Translations under genes and position numbers: made by a program | Notes under the pieces: model-generated | Told to the model about the DNA's origin: nothing | What the model saw: the letters and a program-made list of their open reading frames with translations, nothing else | The model's database searches: none | From: an uncultured Sutterella sp. | GTDB taxonomy: Bacteria > Pseudomonadota > Gammaproteobacteria > Burkholderiales > Burkholderiaceae_F | Assembly (NCBI GenBank): GCA_905206345.1 | Contig: CAJLGW010000009.1 | Span: 1-31,208 of the forward strand | DNA: 31,208 nt | Direction of reading: 5' to 3' | Part shown: piece after piece, positions 21,531 to 29,805 of the stretch | Layout of the letters: each line of letters opens with the position of its first letter | How positions within the stretch are numbered: position 1 is the stretch's first letter

Positions 21531-23396
21531 TTAAATCTCATCAATGCTCTTACCCGAGAGGGCCTGGGCAATTGCACGGTCCATACGACGTTCGGCAAAA
21601 CTTTCCGTTTCCGTCGTGAGTTGTTCTTCAATACGTTTAATCTCGTCTAACTCATGGCGCTCAATAGTGGCCAACAACTGAGTAATCAAGGTACGGATTG
21701 TGTTTTGTTCATCTTCAGACAATAAATCGGCATCGCTTGCCAATGCGCTCACCGTGCTTTCAATCAAGCGACGAGCTTCCACTTCTTCTTCGCGAAGAGC
21801 GCGCAAGCGCATATCTTCTTCGGCAGAGCCCGTGCCTTCTTGAAGCATGCGAACAATTTCTTCATCCGTTAAGCCATAAGAAGGTTTCACTGTGACACTT
21901 GCTTCGACGCCAGTTTGCGTCTCACGCGCCGTCACCGACAAAAGACCATCAGCATCCACCGTAAAGGTCACACGAATACGGGCGGCACCCGCAACGAGAG
22001 CAGGCAAGCCACGCAATTCAAATCGGGCAAGACTGCGACAGGCATCCACAATTTCACGTTCACCTTGCACCACGTGAATCGCCATTGCGGTTTGACCGTC
22101 CTTAAAGGTTGTAAATTCCTGCGCCATTGCAACCGGAATCGGTGTGTTGCGGGGGATGACTTTTTCAACCAAACCGCCCATGGTTTCAAGTCCCAAAGAC
22201 AAGGGCGTCACGTCTAAGAGTAACCAGTCATCGTCACCTGTTGTGTTGCCAGCCAACATATTGGCTTGTTTGGCAGCGCCGACTGCAACAACCTCATCGG
22301 GGTTGATGTTATCCAAGGGGTCAAAGCCCAAGTAATCTTTTATGGCTTCACGAATGACCGGCATGCGGGTAGAACCGCCCACCAATACCAAACCTTGAAT
22401 TTCATCGCGGTTAAGTTTGGCATCGTGCATCACCGCTTCAAGCGTATCAATGGTCTTTTTCACCAAGTGGCACGTGATGGACTTAAAGATTTCACGCGTA
22501 ATCGTCAAATCAATGACCGTACCATCAGACAAAGACGTCTTTAAGGAAGCCGATTCGCTTTGACTTAAATCCTCTTTGGCTTGACGAGCCGCCATTAACA
22601 AACGGCGCTTATCGTCTGCGGATAAAATAGCGTCAATCTTGGCTTCGTGTCTTGCCCAACAAAAGAGTCGATGGTCGAAATCATCGCCCCCTAAAGCGGA
22701 GTCACCGCCCGTAGCCAATACTTCAAACACGCCCTTCGTTAAGCGAAGAATTGAGACGTCAAAGGTGCCACCCCCCAAGTCATAGATAACGTAAAGGCCT
22801 TCAGCACCTTCATCTAAACCGTAGGCCAAGGCCGCTGCCGTCGGTTCGTTTAAAAGACGCAAAACGTTTAACCCGGCTAAACGTGCCGCATCTTTTGTGG
22901 CTTGGCGTTGCGCATCATCAAAGTAAGCTGGCACCGTGATTACGGCGCCCACCAGCTCTCCGCCCAACGCTTCTTCGGCGCGAGCTGCTAATGTCTTTAA
23001 GATTTCAGCCGAGACTTCAACCGGGCTTTTTTCCCCAGCACGCGTTTTAATGCGAAGCATGCCGGCATCATTGGTAAATTGATACGGAAGATTCCCGTGG
23101 TGTTCAATATCGGCTTGAGAACGACCAACAAAACGCTTAACACTCACAATCGTGTTTTGCGCATCATCGCTTGCCGCCGCACGGGCCTCTTCCCCAACCA
23201 CAACCGTCTCATCGGGCATGTAACGTACGACAGATGGCAATAACTTTTTACCATCATGGTCGGCTAATACTTCCGTTTGAGCATTTCGAACCGTGGCCAC
23301 CAAAGAATTCGTGGTGCCCAAATCAATCCCCACCGCTAAACGGTGTTGATGAGGATCGGCCGAGAGACCAGGCTCAGAAATTTGCAATAACGCCAT
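21531..23396 (-). CDS. hscA: Hsp70-type chaperone HscA
   Basis: A 621-aa DnaK paralogue dedicated to Fe-S transfer from IscU. The ATPase domain has GIDLGTTNS (23-31), YDLGGGTFDVSILRL (about 205-219), and LVLVGGSTRMPVIREAI in the last third of the nucleotide-binding domain. The substrate domain begins near LLLDVTPLSLGLET (about 393-406) and should bind the LPPVK motif of IscU. The length equals that of HscA (about 616-620 aa) and is shorter than DnaK, whose acidic tail is missing. hscB lies upstream and fdx downstream. Confidence 0.96.
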   Translation of the reverse strand: MALLQISEPGLSADPHQHRLAVGIDLGTTNSLVATVRNAQTEVLADHDGKKLLPSVVRYMPDETVVVGEEARAAASDDAQNTIVSVKRFVGRSQADIEHHGNLPYQFTNDAGMLRIKTRAGEKSPVEVSAEILKTLAARAEEALGGELVGAVITVPAYFDDAQRQATKDAARLAGLNVLRLLNEPTAAALAYGLDEGAEGLYVIYDLGGGTFDVSILRLTKGVFEVLATGGDSALGGDDFDHRLFCWARHEAKIDAILSADDKRRLLMAARQAKEDLSQSESASLKTSLSDGTVIDLTITREIFKSITCHLVKKTIDTLEAVMHDAKLNRDEIQGLVLVGGSTRMPVIREAIKDYLGFDPLDNINPDEVVAVGAAKQANMLAGNTTGDDDWLLLDVTPLSLGLETMGGLVEKVIPRNTPIPVAMAQEFTTFKDGQTAMAIHVVQGEREIVDACRSLARFELRGLPALVAGAARIRVTFTVDADGLLSVTARETQTGVEASVTVKPSYGLTDEEIVRMLQEGTGSAEEDMRLRALREEEVEARRLIESTVSALASDADLLSEDEQNTIRTLITQLLATIERHELDEIKRIEEQLTTETESFAERRMDRAIAQALSGKSIDEI

Positions 23397-23423
23397 AGTG
23401 AAATCTTTCTAATTTAATAACGG

Positions 23424-23915
23424 TTAGATTTGAGAAGCGAGTTTTTCAATGAACATCAATTCTCGAGTAAGTTCATAAGCTCGCGTCATATCCGACGTTT
23501 CATCAAAGGCTTGGGTAAGCGCAGCTAAAAGCGTTTCACGCTCAGCCTTAACTTTGTAGTCGAGTTCGCCTCGAAGCGTCTCATTGTCGCTTTCTTGCGC
23601 TGCTTCCAGCGCTTCATGCCACATCATCTGACGCATTAAAAATTCAGGCGGCATGGCTTTGCGAGCATTGACATCCAAACCCGCAAGTTTACAGAGGTAT
23701 TGCGCACGTTTTAAGTCATCAGATAACGTCGCATAGGCTTCATTGACTTGTACCGTCAATTGTTGAGCAATGCGCTTTTCAAGTGCAGAAGCACTCACGA
23801 AACGATCCGGATGCAAACGCGCCAAAAGCTTCGTTTTCGCCGCCTCTAATGAGACAAAATCAACCGCGTAACGACGCGGTTGATTTAAGAGTTCAAAATA
23901 ATCTTTTTGAGCCAT
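23424..23915 (-). CDS. hscB: J-domain co-chaperone HscB
   Basis: A 163-aa protein that stimulates HscA ATPase and delivers IscU. The N-terminal J domain has MAQKDYFELLNQPRRY and the HPD motif in LARLHPDRF (35-37), with helix IV rich in basic residues. The C-terminal three-helix bundle contains EFLMRQMMWHEALEAA, the IscU-binding face. It starts 6 nt after iscA. Confidence 0.95.
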   Translation of the reverse strand: MAQKDYFELLNQPRRYAVDFVSLEAAKTKLLARLHPDRFVSASALEKRIAQQLTVQVNEAYATLSDDLKRAQYLCKLAGLDVNARKAMPPEFLMRQMMWHEALEAAQESDNETLRGELDYKVKAERETLLAALTQAFDETSDMTRAYELTRELMFIEKLASQI

Positions 23916-23921
23916 CGCAAT

Positions 23922-24245
23922 TTAGACTTGGAAAGATTCACCGCAACCGCAGTGACTCTTTTCATTGGGATTATGGAACTTAAAACCTTCGTTTAAACCT
24001 TCACGGGTGTAGTCCAATTCGGTTCCGTCAATGTACGGTAAGCTCTTGGCATCCACAATGACCTTGACGCCAAAGGATTCCCAAACGTTGTCATCTTCGT
24101 TGACGGCGTCGGCGAACTCAAGCTTATAAGCCATGCCGGAGCAACCCGAAGTCTTCACACCTAAGCGAAGACCGATCCCCTTACCACGCTTGGTTAAATA
24201 GGAAGCAACGTGTTGAGCGGCTTTTTCAGTTAAGGTGATCGCCAT
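23922..24245 (-). CDS. iscA: A-type Fe-S carrier IscA
   Basis: A 107-aa protein. The three conserved cysteines are Cys35 (TSGCSGMAY), Cys99 and Cys101 (SHCGCGESF). IscA carries assembled clusters, chiefly [4Fe-4S], to target enzymes. It starts 2 nt after iscU. Confidence 0.96.
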   Translation of the reverse strand: MAITLTEKAAQHVASYLTKRGKGIGLRLGVKTSGCSGMAYKLEFADAVNEDDNVWESFGVKVIVDAKSLPYIDGTELDYTREGLNEGFKFHNPNEKSHCGCGESFQV

Positions 24246-24247
24246 GA

Positions 24248-24631
24248 TTACTTTCCTTGCTTTTGACGATAATCTTCAACGGCAGCCTTGATGGCGTCTT
24301 CGGCCAAAATCGAACAGTGAATCTTCACGGGCGGCAAGGCCAACTCTTGAGCAATTTCTTCGTTGGATAATTGCATGGCTTCATCAAGCGTCTTACCCTT
24401 AACCCATTCGGTCACAAGCGAACTTGAAGCAATGGCAGAACCACAGCCATAGGTCTTAAATTTTGCGTCTTCAATAACACCGGCGTCGCTCACCTTAATT
24501 TGCAAGCGCATCACGTCGCCACAAGCAGGAGCGCCCACCATACCGGTGCCGACGTCCTTTTCGTTTTTATCTAACGTACCCACATTACGAGGATTTTCGT
24601 AGTGGTCCATTAACTTATCACTGTATTCCAT
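24248..24631 (-). CDS. iscU: Fe-S cluster scaffold IscU
   Basis: A 127-aa scaffold on which the cluster is built. The ligands Cys37, Asp39 (GAPACGDV), Cys63 (YGCGSAIAS), His105 and Cys106 are all present, as is the HscA recognition motif LPPVK (99-103). AGGAAAAAAGA provides a strong ribosome site. It lies 28 nt after iscS. Confidence 0.97.
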   Translation of the reverse strand: MEYSDKLMDHYENPRNVGTLDKNEKDVGTGMVGAPACGDVMRLQIKVSDAGVIEDAKFKTYGCGSAIASSSLVTEWVKGKTLDEAMQLSNEEIAQELALPPVKIHCSILAEDAIKAAVEDYRQKQGK

Positions 24632-24659
24632 TCTTTTTTCCTAACTTGAAATTCTTTGT

Positions 24660-25868
24660 TTAGTGCTCAGACCACTTCACCTGGTTGAGATCAATCCCCT
24701 CTTGGTGCATTTCCCACAAGGGAGACATTTCGCGAAGCTTAGCCACTTTTTCCTTTAATTGGGCAATCACGAAATCAATTTCTTCTTCCGTCGTAAAACG
24801 ACCCAAGGTGAAGCGAATGGAGCTGTGAGCCAATTCGTCATCGCGACCCAGGGCACGCAAAACGAAAGACGGTTCCAAACTGGCGGACGTACAAGCAGAG
24901 CCCGAAGACACAGCGATGTCCTTTAAGGCCAACATCAAGCTTTCGCCTTCAATGAAAGCAAAACTTACATTCAAATTGCTCGTCACGCGATGTTCCCAAT
25001 CCCCGTTTAAATACACTTCAGGGATTTCTTGAATGCCAGCCCACAACTTGTCACGCAACTTCTTCAAACGTGCATTGTCTTCGTCCATTTCCAAGCGAGC
25101 CAAACGATAGGCTTCACCCATACCCACGATTTGGTGCGTAGCCAAGGTACCAGAACGCATACCACGTTCATGACCGCCACCGTGAATTTGAGCTTCTAAG
25201 CGCACACGCGGCTTGCGACGAACATACAAAGCACCGATCCCCTTGGGGCCGTAGACCTTGTGACCGGACATACTCATCAAGTCAATCGGATCCTTAGTCA
25301 TGTCAAAGTGCAATTTGCCGATGCCTTGCGTAGCATCCACGTGGAAGAAAATACCGTGCTTGCGGCACATTTCTCCAATGGCTTGCAAATCTTGAATGAC
25401 ACCGATTTCATTATTAACGGCCATCACGGAAATCAAAATCGTATCGGGACGAATAGCGGCTTCCAAGGCATTTAAATCCAACAAACCGTTGGGTAAAACG
25501 TCCATGTAGGTCACGTCATAGCCTTCAGTTTCAAGGTGACGCATACTGTCCAAAACGGCCTTGTGTTCGGTCTTAACCGTGATCAAGTGCTTGCCCTTAT
25601 CTTTATAGAAATGAGCAATGCCCTTAATGGCTAAGTTGTCGGCTTCGGTAGCACCCGAGGTCCAAACGATTTCACGCGGATCGGCGTTAATCATTTGTGC
25701 GACTTGACTACGAGCCTCATCCACAGCCGCCAAAGATTCCCAACCGTAAGCATGAGAGTTACTGGCGGCATTACCGAACTTTTCATACAAGTACGGAACC
25801 ATCTTATCAACCACACGGGGGTCACACGGCGTCGTGGCACCATAGTCCAAATACACAGGCTTTTTCAT
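24660..25868 (-). CDS. iscS: Cysteine desulfurase IscS
   Basis: A 402-aa PLP enzyme that takes sulfur from cysteine for Fe-S clusters, thiamine and tRNA thiolation. The Schiff-base Lys204 lies in MSGHKVYG, and the catalytic Cys326 is in the mobile loop SSGSACTSAS. Both positions are within two residues of E. coli IscS (404 aa). The start at 25868 (MKKPVYLDYGATTP) follows AAGGA. The open frame extends 19 codons further upstream, but these look non-coding. It is the first gene of the operon. No iscR precedes it; a NimA/PPOX-type gene and a phosphatase gene do. Confidence 0.97.
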   Translation of the reverse strand: MKKPVYLDYGATTPCDPRVVDKMVPYLYEKFGNAASNSHAYGWESLAAVDEARSQVAQMINADPREIVWTSGATEADNLAIKGIAHFYKDKGKHLITVKTEHKAVLDSMRHLETEGYDVTYMDVLPNGLLDLNALEAAIRPDTILISVMAVNNEIGVIQDLQAIGEMCRKHGIFFHVDATQGIGKLHFDMTKDPIDLMSMSGHKVYGPKGIGALYVRRKPRVRLEAQIHGGGHERGMRSGTLATHQIVGMGEAYRLARLEMDEDNARLKKLRDKLWAGIQEIPEVYLNGDWEHRVTSNLNVSFAFIEGESLMLALKDIAVSSGSACTSASLEPSFVLRALGRDDELAHSSIRFTLGRFTTEEEIDFVIAQLKEKVAKLREMSPLWEMHQEGIDLNQVKWSEH

Positions 25869-26156
25869 GGAAATGTCCTTCCGATTTTCTGTGTCTTTCA
25901 CCCTGAAAGGCGCGTAGAAAATCACTAATCAATCGTCAGGGATAAACCCTAATTTTTTCAAAACCGTCGTAGATATTACCGAGACAATGTTACGAACGCA
26001 AGAAAGGCTGAACCAAAAGCTTTCAGCCTTTCAATGTAAAACGATGTAGTCTATTGTTTTATAACGATTATTTTAATTTTCAAAAACTTGAAAATTTTGT
26101 TTTAAAGTATGAAGTGACTATAACCTTATGTTTAAAGTAACTCCAGACTTTTCTTG
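25869..26156. promoter_or_regulatory. Upstream region of the isc operon with two inverted repeats
   Basis: No gene is seen in about 290 bp, and iscR would normally be found near here. GAAAGGCTGA / TCAGCCTTTC (26002-26032) is a perfect 10-bp stem with an 11-nt loop. It lacks a clean T-run, but could end transcription of the gene at 26157 or act as a leader hairpin. AATTTTCAA / TTGAAAATT (26075-26096) is a 9-bp inverted repeat in very AT-rich DNA. No -10/-35 pair is secure. Confidence 0.45.
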
Positions 26157-26663
26157 TTAATTGATTCTCGTTTTTTTTTTCAAAAATTCCATCAATTCGG
26201 TCGCTTGTTTCCCAACCATCTCATCGATCACGATTTCAATGACTTCGACATAGTGAAGTTTTGCTTGCGCTTCTTCTTTGGCCTTGTCCATATAATCGGT
26301 CGAGAATTTTTCAGATAGCGCCATCAGTGCATCCATTTTCTTCTTATCGTCTGTGACGACATTAACCGTCCCCTTAACGATGACACTTTTAAAGTAACTC
26401 GTTAACTTTTCGGGAACAATTTCATCTTGACCGATCACACAGAAAGAGACCTTAGGGTTGGCTTTGACAATCTCAGAACGGGCCCCCATAGGCGCACCGT
26501 GAATGTAGATTGCACCTTTGTAGAGGACAAAATTCACGGGCACCGCGTAAGGCGTATTATCGGCGTCAACCATCGAAAGGACTCCACCCGTGGCATTAAG
26601 AAGTAGGTCAAAGCAAGCCTCGGCAGGCAATGCTTGAAGTTGTCGTCGCATAGGATGGTGCAT
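26157..26663 (-). CDS. NimA-like pyridoxamine-5'-phosphate-oxidase-family flavoprotein
   Basis: A 168-aa protein with the split-barrel FMN-binding pattern of the PPOX/NimA group: GVLSMVDADNTPYAVPVNFVLYKGAIYIHGAPMG in the first half, then VSFCVIGQDEIV, SVIVKGTVNVV and a C-terminal helix region. Some relatives reduce 5-nitroimidazole drugs, but most have unknown substrates. Three ATGs stand in a row. The third (26663) is best spaced from AAGGAG, so it is chosen over 26669. It starts 10 nt after the phosphatase gene and is likely in one operon with it. Confidence 0.82.
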   Translation of the reverse strand: MHHPMRRQLQALPAEACFDLLLNATGGVLSMVDADNTPYAVPVNFVLYKGAIYIHGAPMGARSEIVKANPKVSFCVIGQDEIVPEKLTSYFKSVIVKGTVNVVTDDKKKMDALMALSEKFSTDYMDKAKEEAQAKLHYVEVIEIVIDEMVGKQATELMEFLKKKTRIN

Positions 26664-26673
26664 CATCATCTCC

Positions 26674-27150
26674 TTAAATTTGGTACGCCTTTTGCAAAAA
26701 AGTTAGAAAACCTTGGGCTGCGTCTTCACAGTAATCAATGACCTTTGAGAAAGCCTTATCGTTTCCGTAGTACGGATCGGGAACAATCGTCTGTTCCGAT
26801 TGCTCTGAAAAGCGCATAAAGAGTTCAATTTTGTTGCGGTATACATCCGGCACAATTTCCTCCAGAGCTCGCAAGTTCATCTTGTCCATCACAAGAATCC
26901 AATCGTACTTCACAAAATCTTCGGATGTGATTTGACGGGCAACGTGAGCCGAAAGATCGTAACCTCTGATCTTTGCAAAACGGCAAGAGCGCGGATCTGC
27001 GCCTTCACCAATGTGATAGCCGTGCGTACCGCAAGAATCAATTTCAAATTGATCTGAGAGACCCTTTTTAGCCACCAAGTCTCTAAAGACAACTTCAGCC
27101 GTGGGAGAGCGGCAGATATTGCCCGTGCATACAAATAAAATCTTTAACAT
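26674..27150 (-). CDS. Low-molecular-weight protein-tyrosine phosphatase
   Basis: A 158-aa phosphatase. The P-loop CTGNICRS (8-15) provides the Cys8 nucleophile and Arg14. The general acid Asp is in the late loop DPYYG (about 125). The start at 27150 (MLKILFVCTG) follows AAGGA at normal spacing. An in-frame TTG two codons earlier is less likely. In several betaproteobacteria, as I recall, such a gene lies just upstream of iscR-iscS, so its place here may be an ancestral linkage to the isc operon. Confidence 0.92.
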   Translation of the reverse strand: MLKILFVCTGNICRSPTAEVVFRDLVAKKGLSDQFEIDSCGTHGYHIGEGADPRSCRFAKIRGYDLSAHVARQITSEDFVKYDWILVMDKMNLRALEEIVPDVYRNKIELFMRFSEQSEQTIVPDPYYGNDKAFSKVIDYCEDAAQGFLTFLQKAYQI

Positions 27151-27274
27151 TATCAATTCCTTTTTGTTGTTATTTTGATTTAATACCCGTTCATTTTAGG
27201 GTTTTTGTAACAGCAAAGATAGCAATCATTTGTACGCAAACGTAAGTGTCTTCAAAAAAACTAAGACCTTCTGA

Positions 27275-28049
27275 TTAATGTCCAATTAAACGAGTTAAAT
27301 CAAGGGATTGTGCTTCGTGACCAAAAAAGCTTCGCGCATAGAAAATCACCATCATAACCGAAGTCATTGCAGCAACCGAGACAATCATAAACTGCACAAC
27401 CAATTGATAGCGAACGGCCAACAATGGCGAAACACCGGAAAGAATTTGACCGCTCATCATGCCGGGTAAAGAAACCAATCCCTCCACCATCAAAGCACTG
27501 ATCGTTGGCATCATGGCAGCTCCCACCGCTTTTCGCATGAGGGCTTCTCAAGCCTCTTTTGGACTAGCCCCTAAAGCCAACAAGGCTTCAACCAAAGCTC
27601 GCTTGCGAAACGCTCAGCCACCAATGCTGCTGCATTCATCGAATTCGCAATCACCATACCGGCAAGCGAAATTAAATATTGTGGGGAGTACCAAGGATCA
27701 ACATCAATGACCACTTGAGAGACAAAGAAAAGAGTGGGTGTTGTGGAAATCAAAATTGAGATGAAGGCAAAGTAGGCCACCCACTTCTTATCACCTTTGT
27801 TTTCCTTTTGTCGTCCTGCCACTGTGTGCGCGGCCAAAATCACCATCAAAACCATTAAAAAGCCAATGAGCAACGGTTCGTTGATTCGAAAAACCGTCAC
27901 AAGAACGTAGGCCCATGAAGATACGTTGAACGGTACCACGCACGGCGCCGATGGCTAAGTCCTAAATGTTGCCACGTGCTGATAGCCATCGCCACCAACA
28001 CCATGCTCGCAGCCAACACCAATTGTGACAGGGATAGATTAAGTGTCAT
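27275..28049 (-). pseudogene. fetB: Broken FetB-type (UPF0014) iron-export permease
   Basis: Read in three frames, the translation follows FetB/YbbM: MTLNLSLSQLVLAASMVLVA from the ATG at 28049, RGTVQRIFMG, then YVLVTVFRINEPLLIGFLMV, AGMVIANSMNAAALV, EALLALGASPKEA and GLVSLPGMMSGQILSG. Damage: a frame change near 27940-27960 (after QHLGL), an extra base near 27910 (ATGGGCCTAC for ATGGGCTAC), an extra T near 27597 (GAGCTTTGG), and a TGA at 27550-27548 in place of a sense codon. The ATG overlaps the old fetA stop (ATGA), so the pair was an operon. FetAB exports iron under oxidative stress in E. coli; that function is lost here if the sequence is right. Confidence 0.88.
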
Positions 28050-28788
28050 TCTTTGGCTCCACGGTAGCGTTGATAGGCATCTAAAAATTCTTGAGTCCGT
28101 TGTCTCTTAGAGATGATTAAAGAAGTCATCGCAACTGGCGACTTCTACCAATTGTCCTTGATCAATCATGGCAACATGCGTGGTCACTTCTTTTACTTCA
28201 TTTAAGTGGTGATTGACCATCACAATCGTATGATTCTTATGCAAAGACTTAATCGTATTGACAATCGTGTTGGCATTTTCAACATCAAGCGAGGCCGTTG
28301 GTTCATCTAAACATAAAACATCGGACTTTTGCATCAACGTTCTGGCAATCCCCACGCGCTGTTGTTCTCCACCGCTCATTTTTAGGGCATTGCGGTTAAA
28401 TCCTCTTCGCCAAGTCCTACAAACTCTTAAGACTCTAGCATTCGGGAACGAATCTCCAACTCTTCCATTGGTTCTGAATATTTCAATGCCAATCGTAAAT
28501 TTGTTTCAACCGTACCCTCAAAAATTGTGGCATGTTGAAAGACAAAGCCGATGCGATGACGCAATACTTGAACGTCGTATGACTCAATGGGACGCCCCTC
28601 GAAAATAATGTTGCCAGCCGTTTTTATAGTCAAACGATTTAAAAGCCGAACAACCGAACTTTTGCCTGCACCACTGGGACCGACAAAACAAAAACAAGCT
28701 CCCCTGGATATCGTTAAGGTCAAGTCATCAAGAACCTTCTTTTCCTCGGTATGAAAGCAAGCGTGGTCAAAACAAAAATCTCACCCAT
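28046..28788 (-). pseudogene. fetA: Broken FetA-type ABC ATPase
   Basis: The ATG at 28788 begins MGEIFV, then a T is missing in a T-rich stretch near 28770 and the frame changes. Next come DDLTLTISRGACFCFVG and Walker A GPSGAGKSS, then FVFQHATIFEGTV. A TAA at about 28429-28427 replaces a codon in MLES-EFVGLGEEDLTAMP. A missing T near 28388 shifts the frame before the signature MSGGEQQRVGIART. Walker B LCLDEPTASLD follows, then another frame change near 28110 before the natural end TQEFLDAYQRYRGAKE and TGA (28048-28046). Every catalytic motif is still readable, so decay is fairly recent. E. coli FetA is about 225 aa, close to this length. Confidence 0.88.
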
Positions 28789-28945
28789 GATCTAACTCTG
28801 TAATTTACAAAATAGTATGTTTTTAAAGAAATTTCATTCTCCTCTTAAATTGTAAAAACTTCTGCTTAAAACGATAGTAGTACTAACGTTTGTGGACTTT
28901 TTTAATAATTTGCCTACAATTCAAGGGTCATAGATTGGATTTTTT

Positions 28946-29647
28946 ATGGATACCATTTTTCAACCTGCTATCGACGACACGCAAAAGCCGATGACCTTAA
29001 TTTGGTTACACGGTTTGGGTGTTGACGGTTCTGACTTTGAAGATTTTCAGCAAGAGTTGGCTCAGTTTGGAGAAGTCTCCAACATCAACATGGTTTTGCC
29101 GACGGCTCCGACCCGCACGATCACTGTCATGAAAATGGCAATGCCGGGTTGGTACGACTTGAAGACTGAAATCTTCCAAAATGACCCAGAAGAGGACTTG
29201 GTCGAAGACATCGAAGGCATGAACGCCTCAATGGCATTGGTTCAAGCCATTATTGATGAAGAACGCGAAAAGAATCCCGATACGCCGATTTGGCTTGGTG
29301 GTTTCTCTCAAGGCGCTGCGATTGCTCTTTTGACGGGTTATTCTCAAACCGTTCCTTTACAAGGCATTATTGCTTTGTCGGGTTATGTGCCCAACCACCC
29401 GCGTTTTGAAGAGCTCTCTGACCTCGCTCAACAAACACCGACCTTTATCGGCCATGGCACATTGGACTCAGTGATTTCAATCGCTAAAGCTCGAGAAGGC
29501 GTATCGCTACTTAACGAAAAGGGCGCTACGGTCGAATTTTACGAATACCCGATGATGCACGAATTGTGCCCTGATGAAGTCCACGACATCGGTGACTTCA
29601 TCTTGTCTCATTCGCCTCGAGAAGAAACGATCGTCAAAGAAGAGTAG
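28946..29647 (+). CDS. Alpha/beta-hydrolase carboxylesterase/phospholipase family
   Basis: A 233-aa hydrolase of the bacterial carboxylesterase II (EstB-like) group. The oxyanion segment WLHGLGVDGSDF (20-31) is followed by the nucleophile elbow GGFSQGA (Ser121), the acid in HGTLDSVI (Asp174) and the His in MMHELC (His205), all in family order. No signal peptide, so it is cytosolic. The family hydrolyses short-chain esters, lysophospholipids or protein thioesters; the substrate is not known. The C-terminus has an acidic tail (IVKEE). Confidence 0.92.
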   Translation: MDTIFQPAIDDTQKPMTLIWLHGLGVDGSDFEDFQQELAQFGEVSNINMVLPTAPTRTITVMKMAMPGWYDLKTEIFQNDPEEDLVEDIEGMNASMALVQAIIDEEREKNPDTPIWLGGFSQGAAIALLTGYSQTVPLQGIIALSGYVPNHPRFEELSDLAQQTPTFIGHGTLDSVISIAKAREGVSLLNEKGATVEFYEYPMMHELCPDEVHDIGDFILSHSPREETIVKEE

Positions 29648-29673
29648 TTCTTGCTCTTATCGGTTTACACTCC

Positions 29674-29705
29674 AAACGCTACGACTAACCCTCGTGGCGT
29701 TTTTA
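29674..29705 (+). terminator. Terminator of the esterase gene
   Basis: AAACGC-t-ACGA pairs with TCGT-g-GCGTTT around a 7-nt loop, followed by a short T-run. It starts 27 nt after the stop. Confidence 0.8.
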
Positions 29706-29805
29706 ATTGCATTCTTTGGTAGTAATACTCCCATTACAAAAGTCAGAAATTTGGGCATAAGATGTTTCTATTGAGACGTAAAATTTGCGAAAGTGAGAGT
29801 GTCGT

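Noticed and set aside
27300..27551. Minus-strand 83-codon open frame overlapping the fetB remnant
   Set aside because: It is a different frame of the same decayed gene; the FetB-like frame (LVSLPGMMSG) explains the sequence.
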